From: Pseudonocardia hierapolitana
GTDB lineage: Bacteria; Actinomycetota; Actinomycetes; Mycobacteriales; Pseudonocardiaceae
NCBI RefSeq assembly: GCF_007994075.1
Contig: NZ_VIWU01000001.1
Location: 1,426,001-1,490,000 of the forward strand
DNA: 64,000 nt
Reading direction: 5' to 3'
In this document: positions 61,717 through 64,000 of the stretch, piece after piece
Numbering within the stretch: position 1 is the stretch's first letter
Layout of the letters: each line of letters begins with the position of its first letter
The notes under the pieces: generated by a model
What the model saw: the letters and a program-made list of their open reading frames with translations, nothing else
The model's database searches: none
What the model was told of the DNA's origin: nothing
Made by a program: the position numbers and the translations under genes

Positions 61717-62572
61717 TCAGTTCCTCGGCGACCCAATGGGCGACGTCGGCGGGGTAGGGCGCCGGCAGCCCGAGGATGACGTGCCCGAAGCCGGCGTCGA
61801 GCGCCTCACGGATCGCCTTCCGCGTTGCGTCGGCCTGCTCGTAGGCGACCTGCAGGTGGATCGAGCGGGTGATCGACGCGGGGTCGCGACCGATCTCGGC
61901 GCAGAAGCGGTCCAGCAGCGCGCTGCGGGCGACGACGTCGTCGATGTCGCCGCCGGGGATGTTCCACAGGTCGGCGTGTTCGGCCACCACGCGCAGCGTC
62001 GCGGACGAGCGGCCACCGATCATGATCGGCGGGTGGGGCCGCTGAACGGGCTTGGGGCTGCCGAACGCCCCCGTGAGCTGGACGTGGGTGCCGCGGAAGT
62101 CGAACGGCTCGGTCTCGGTCCACAACCGCCGGATCACCGTGCACGCCTCGGCGAGGCTCTCCACGGAGTGGGCGAAGTCGTGGAAGGGCAGGCCGTGTGC
62201 CTCGTACTCGCGCCGGGCCAGGGGGTGGCTGGGCCGCGAGCCGGCACCGATGCCGAAATCGAGCCGGCCGCCGGAGACGATGTCGACGGTCGTGGCGATC
62301 TTGGCCAGCATCGCGGGCGGCCGGAACCGGTTGCTGCTGACGAGCACACCGACCCGGAGCCGCCGGGTCTGCGCCGCGAGCGCCGTGAGCAGCGTCCAGC
62401 CCTCGTAGGTCGGTCCGTCCGGGTCGCCGAAGATCGGCATGAGGTGGTCGAACAGCCAGGCGTGCTCGATCTCGGGCATCGAGTCCGCCTCGCGCCACAG
62501 GCGCAGGACGTCCTGGTAGTCGACCTGCGACGGAGCGGTCATGATCCCGAAGCGGGGTGCGGTGTCCGGCAT
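61664..62572 (-). CDS. LLM-class F420-dependent oxidoreductase
   Basis: The 302-aa enzyme has AWLFDHLMPIFGDPDGP, RLRVGVLVSSNRFRPPAMLA and SGGRLDFGIGAGSRPSHPL, then PPIMIGGRSSATLRVVAEHA, the LLM/F420 plan. It lacks a signal. Divergent from a TetR gene, with two operators in the shared gap that cover its promoter. The C-terminal 17 codons lie antisense to recD. Confidence 0.9.
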   Translation of the reverse strand: MPDTAPRFGIMTAPSQVDYQDVLRLWREADSMPEIEHAWLFDHLMPIFGDPDGPTYEGWTLLTALAAQTRRLRVGVLVSSNRFRPPAMLAKIATTVDIVSGGRLDFGIGAGSRPSHPLARREYEAHGLPFHDFAHSVESLAEACTVIRRLWTETEPFDFRGTHVQLTGAFGSPKPVQRPHPPIMIGGRSSATLRVVAEHADLWNIPGGDIDDVVARSALLDRFCAEIGRDPASITRSIHLQVAYEQADATRKAIREALDAGFGHVILGLPAPYPADVAHWVAEELISPFAQLPAGGAARWPG

Positions 62573-62592
62573 GGGGCATCGATCCTTTCAAG

Positions 62593-62638
62593 CGGAACGT
62601 TGTTCCGGAACGATACGGAACGATGTTCCGATTGACAA
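62593..62638 (-). promoter_or_regulatory. Two TetR operators CGGAAC-N3-GTTCCG in the LLM promoter
   Basis: Perfect 15-bp palindromes at 62593-62607 (spacer GTT) and 62616-62630 (spacer GAT), centres 23 bp apart. On the minus strand TTGTCA (62638-62633) and TATCGT (62615-62610) with a 17-bp spacer are the likely LLM promoter; the second palindrome fills the spacer and the first covers the start of transcription. On the plus strand TTGACA (62632-62637) could serve the TetR gene. Confidence 0.8.
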
Positions 62639-62674
62639 GGTGGATGATGAGGCCTCGGACCGGAGGCTGCAGAG

Positions 62675-63253
62675 GTGGCGGACATGGCAACGCAAGCCCC
62701 GCGCAGGCGGGCCGACGCCCGACGCAACGAGAACGCCCTGCTCGACGCCGCAGCAGCGGTCTTCGTCACCTCGGGCGTCGAGGCACCGGTGCGCGACATC
62801 GCCGCGCGGGCGGGCGTCGGCGTGGGCACGGTCTACCGCCACTTCCCGACGCGGGCCGACCTGGTCGTGGCCGTCTACCGGCACCAGATCGAGGCGTGCG
62901 CCGAGGCGGGCGAGACACTCCTCGCCGAGGCATCCAGCCCCTACGTCGCACTGACGCGGTGGATCGACACGTTCGTCGACCTCCTCGTCACCAAGCACGG
63001 CCTGGCCGCCGCGCTGCGGCCCGACAGCGCGCAGTTCGACGCCCTGCACGCCTACTTCCTCGACCGGCTCCTGCCCGTGGCCACCCGGCTGCTCGAGGCC
63101 GCGGCCGCCTCCGGCGAGATCCGCTCCGACCTGCAGGCCTACGAGGTCATGCGCGGCGTCGGGAACCTCTGCATCGGCGCCGACAGCGACCCCCGCTACG
63201 ACGCACGCCGGCTGGTCGGACTGCTCGTCGCAGGACTGCGGCTGCCGTCCTGA
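62675..63253 (+). CDS. TetR-family transcriptional regulator
   Basis: The 192-aa protein has the HTH VRDIAARAGVGVGTVYRHFP at residues ~33-52. GTG 62675 has GGAGG 8 nt upstream; ATG 62684 is an alternative. It is divergent from the LLM gene and almost certainly binds the two palindromes between them. Confidence 0.92.
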   Translation: MADMATQAPRRRADARRNENALLDAAAAVFVTSGVEAPVRDIAARAGVGVGTVYRHFPTRADLVVAVYRHQIEACAEAGETLLAEASSPYVALTRWIDTFVDLLVTKHGLAAALRPDSAQFDALHAYFLDRLLPVATRLLEAAAASGEIRSDLQAYEVMRGVGNLCIGADSDPRYDARRLVGLLVAGLRLPS

Positions 63254-63324
63254 ACCCGGCCGAAGCCGCCGTTCCGCCAGGCGCTCCCCCGGCTGCCGGC
63301 CACGAGTACGAGAGGATCACGGGC

Positions 63325-64000
63325 ATGAGCCCTGCCACCGCCCGGATCAGCCGGGTCACCGTCACCCCCGTCGCGTTCGCCGATCCGCCGCTGCTCAACT
63401 CCGTCGGCGTGCACGAGCCGTACGCGTTGCGGGCGATCGTGCGGGTCGACACCGACGAGGGCCTGGTCGGCTGGGGCGAGACCTACGCCGACGACGTCCA
63501 CCTGGAGCGGTTGACCGCGGTGGCGGCCGCACTGGCCGGCCACGACGCGTTCGAGACCGAGCGGCTGCGGCGGGTGGTGGCCGGTGTCCTCGGGTCCGGC
63601 ACGCGCGGGGGCGACGGCGTCGCCGGCATGATCACCGGCGCCAGTGCGGTGGACCGGGTGTTCTCCCCGTTCGAGGTGGCCTGTCTGGACGTGCAGGGCA
63701 GGGCGATCGGCCGGCCGGTCGTCGACCTGCTCGGCGGCCGCGTGCGCGACGCGGTGCCGTACAGCGCGTACCTGTTCTACAAATGGGCCGCGCACCCCGG
63801 CGCCGACGCCGACGAGTGGGGCGAGGCGCTCACCCCCGACCAGCTCGTCGCGCAGGCCCGCCGCATGATCGACGGCTGGGGCTTCCCCGCGATCAAGCTC
63901 AAGGGCGGCGTGCTCCCGCCCGACGACGAGATCGAGGCGACACGCGCGCTCGCCGCCGCGTTCCCCGGCGTGCCGCTGCGCCTCGACCCGAACGCCGCAT
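63325..64000 (+). CDS. Enolase-superfamily sugar-acid dehydratase, glucarate-dehydratase-like (3' end outside window)
   Basis: 225 codons are visible: N-terminal capping domain (VTVTPVAFADPPLLNSVGVH, as in GudD), then FEVACLDVQGRAIGRPVVDL and the start of the barrel with IKLKGGV (KxK) and LRLDPNAA (first metal Asp). The substrate is probably D-glucarate or a related aldarate. ATG 63325 has AGGAT upstream. Confidence 0.88.
   Translation, partial: MSPATARISRVTVTPVAFADPPLLNSVGVHEPYALRAIVRVDTDEGLVGWGETYADDVHLERLTAVAAALAGHDAFETERLRRVVAGVLGSGTRGGDGVAGMITGASAVDRVFSPFEVACLDVQGRAIGRPVVDLLGGRVRDAVPYSAYLFYKWAAHPGADADEWGEALTPDQLVAQARRMIDGWGFPAIKLKGGVLPPDDEIEATRALAAAFPGVPLRLDPNAA

Overview
The window is high-GC, gene-dense DNA with many GTG starts (one TTG) and 4-bp start/stop overlaps. 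F420-type (LLM) oxidoreductases, a chaplin-like secreted protein, a RecCBD operon and sugar ABC operons paired with LacI or ROK regulators all point to a filamentous actinomycete. Pseudonocardiaceae (Pseudonocardia/Amycolatopsis relatives) is my best guess, by inference. I see no rRNA, tRNA, CRISPR array, phage or intact insertion sequence.

Layout. (1) 1-6202: a minus-strand LivKHMGF-type ABC importer operon ending in a Gfo/Idh/MocA oxidoreductase, divergent from a LacI regulator with two LacI boxes between them. (2) 6199-9163: a coupled MarR - EamA exporter - DJ-1/PfpI - kinase cassette with a dyad over its promoter. (3) 9279-14467: small lipoprotein, secreted and membrane proteins, a 562-aa unknown, a beta-carbonic anhydrase, and a TetR gene with its operator. 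(4) 14475-20343: an arabinoside-uptake operon (binding protein, two permeases, GH51 arabinofuranosidase) with a divergent LacI. (5) 20344-22892: DoxX-like, ABM-like, chaplin-like and VTT/DedA-like proteins. (6) 23283-32290: an M20 hydrolase divergent from a coupled operon of GNAT acyltransferase, SIS protein, N-acylamino-acid racemase-type enolase, permease, D-aminoacylase, second permease and serine hydrolase. This is a D-amino-acid / N-acyl-amino-acid salvage locus and the most interesting system here. (7) 32306-38539: redox genes and membrane proteins with gene fragments, including two genes with ECF41/SigJ-like promoters. (8) 38591-41758: a giant AAA signalling protein. (9) 41767-48995: gene debris, then a ribose-type sugar ABC operon with a sugar epimerase and a divergent ROK regulator. 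(10) 49060-50685: phosphoglucomutase, followed by about 1 kb of repeat-rich non-coding DNA with a 70-bp palindrome. (11) 51705-52978: an NmrA-like reductase and a small conserved protein. (12) 53268-61716: recC-recB-recD. (13) 61664-64000: an LLM oxidoreductase/TetR pair with double operators, and the start of a glucarate-dehydratase-like gene.

How the genes work together. Three independent sugar or acid importers each sit beside a divergent one-component regulator. The group-6 genes contain all three enzymes of the known D-to-L amino acid pathway (GNAT N-succinyltransferase, racemase, M20 hydrolase) together with a second deacylation route and transport. Fragments near 35.5, 36.6 and 41.8-42.1 kb show local duplication and decay between functional operons.
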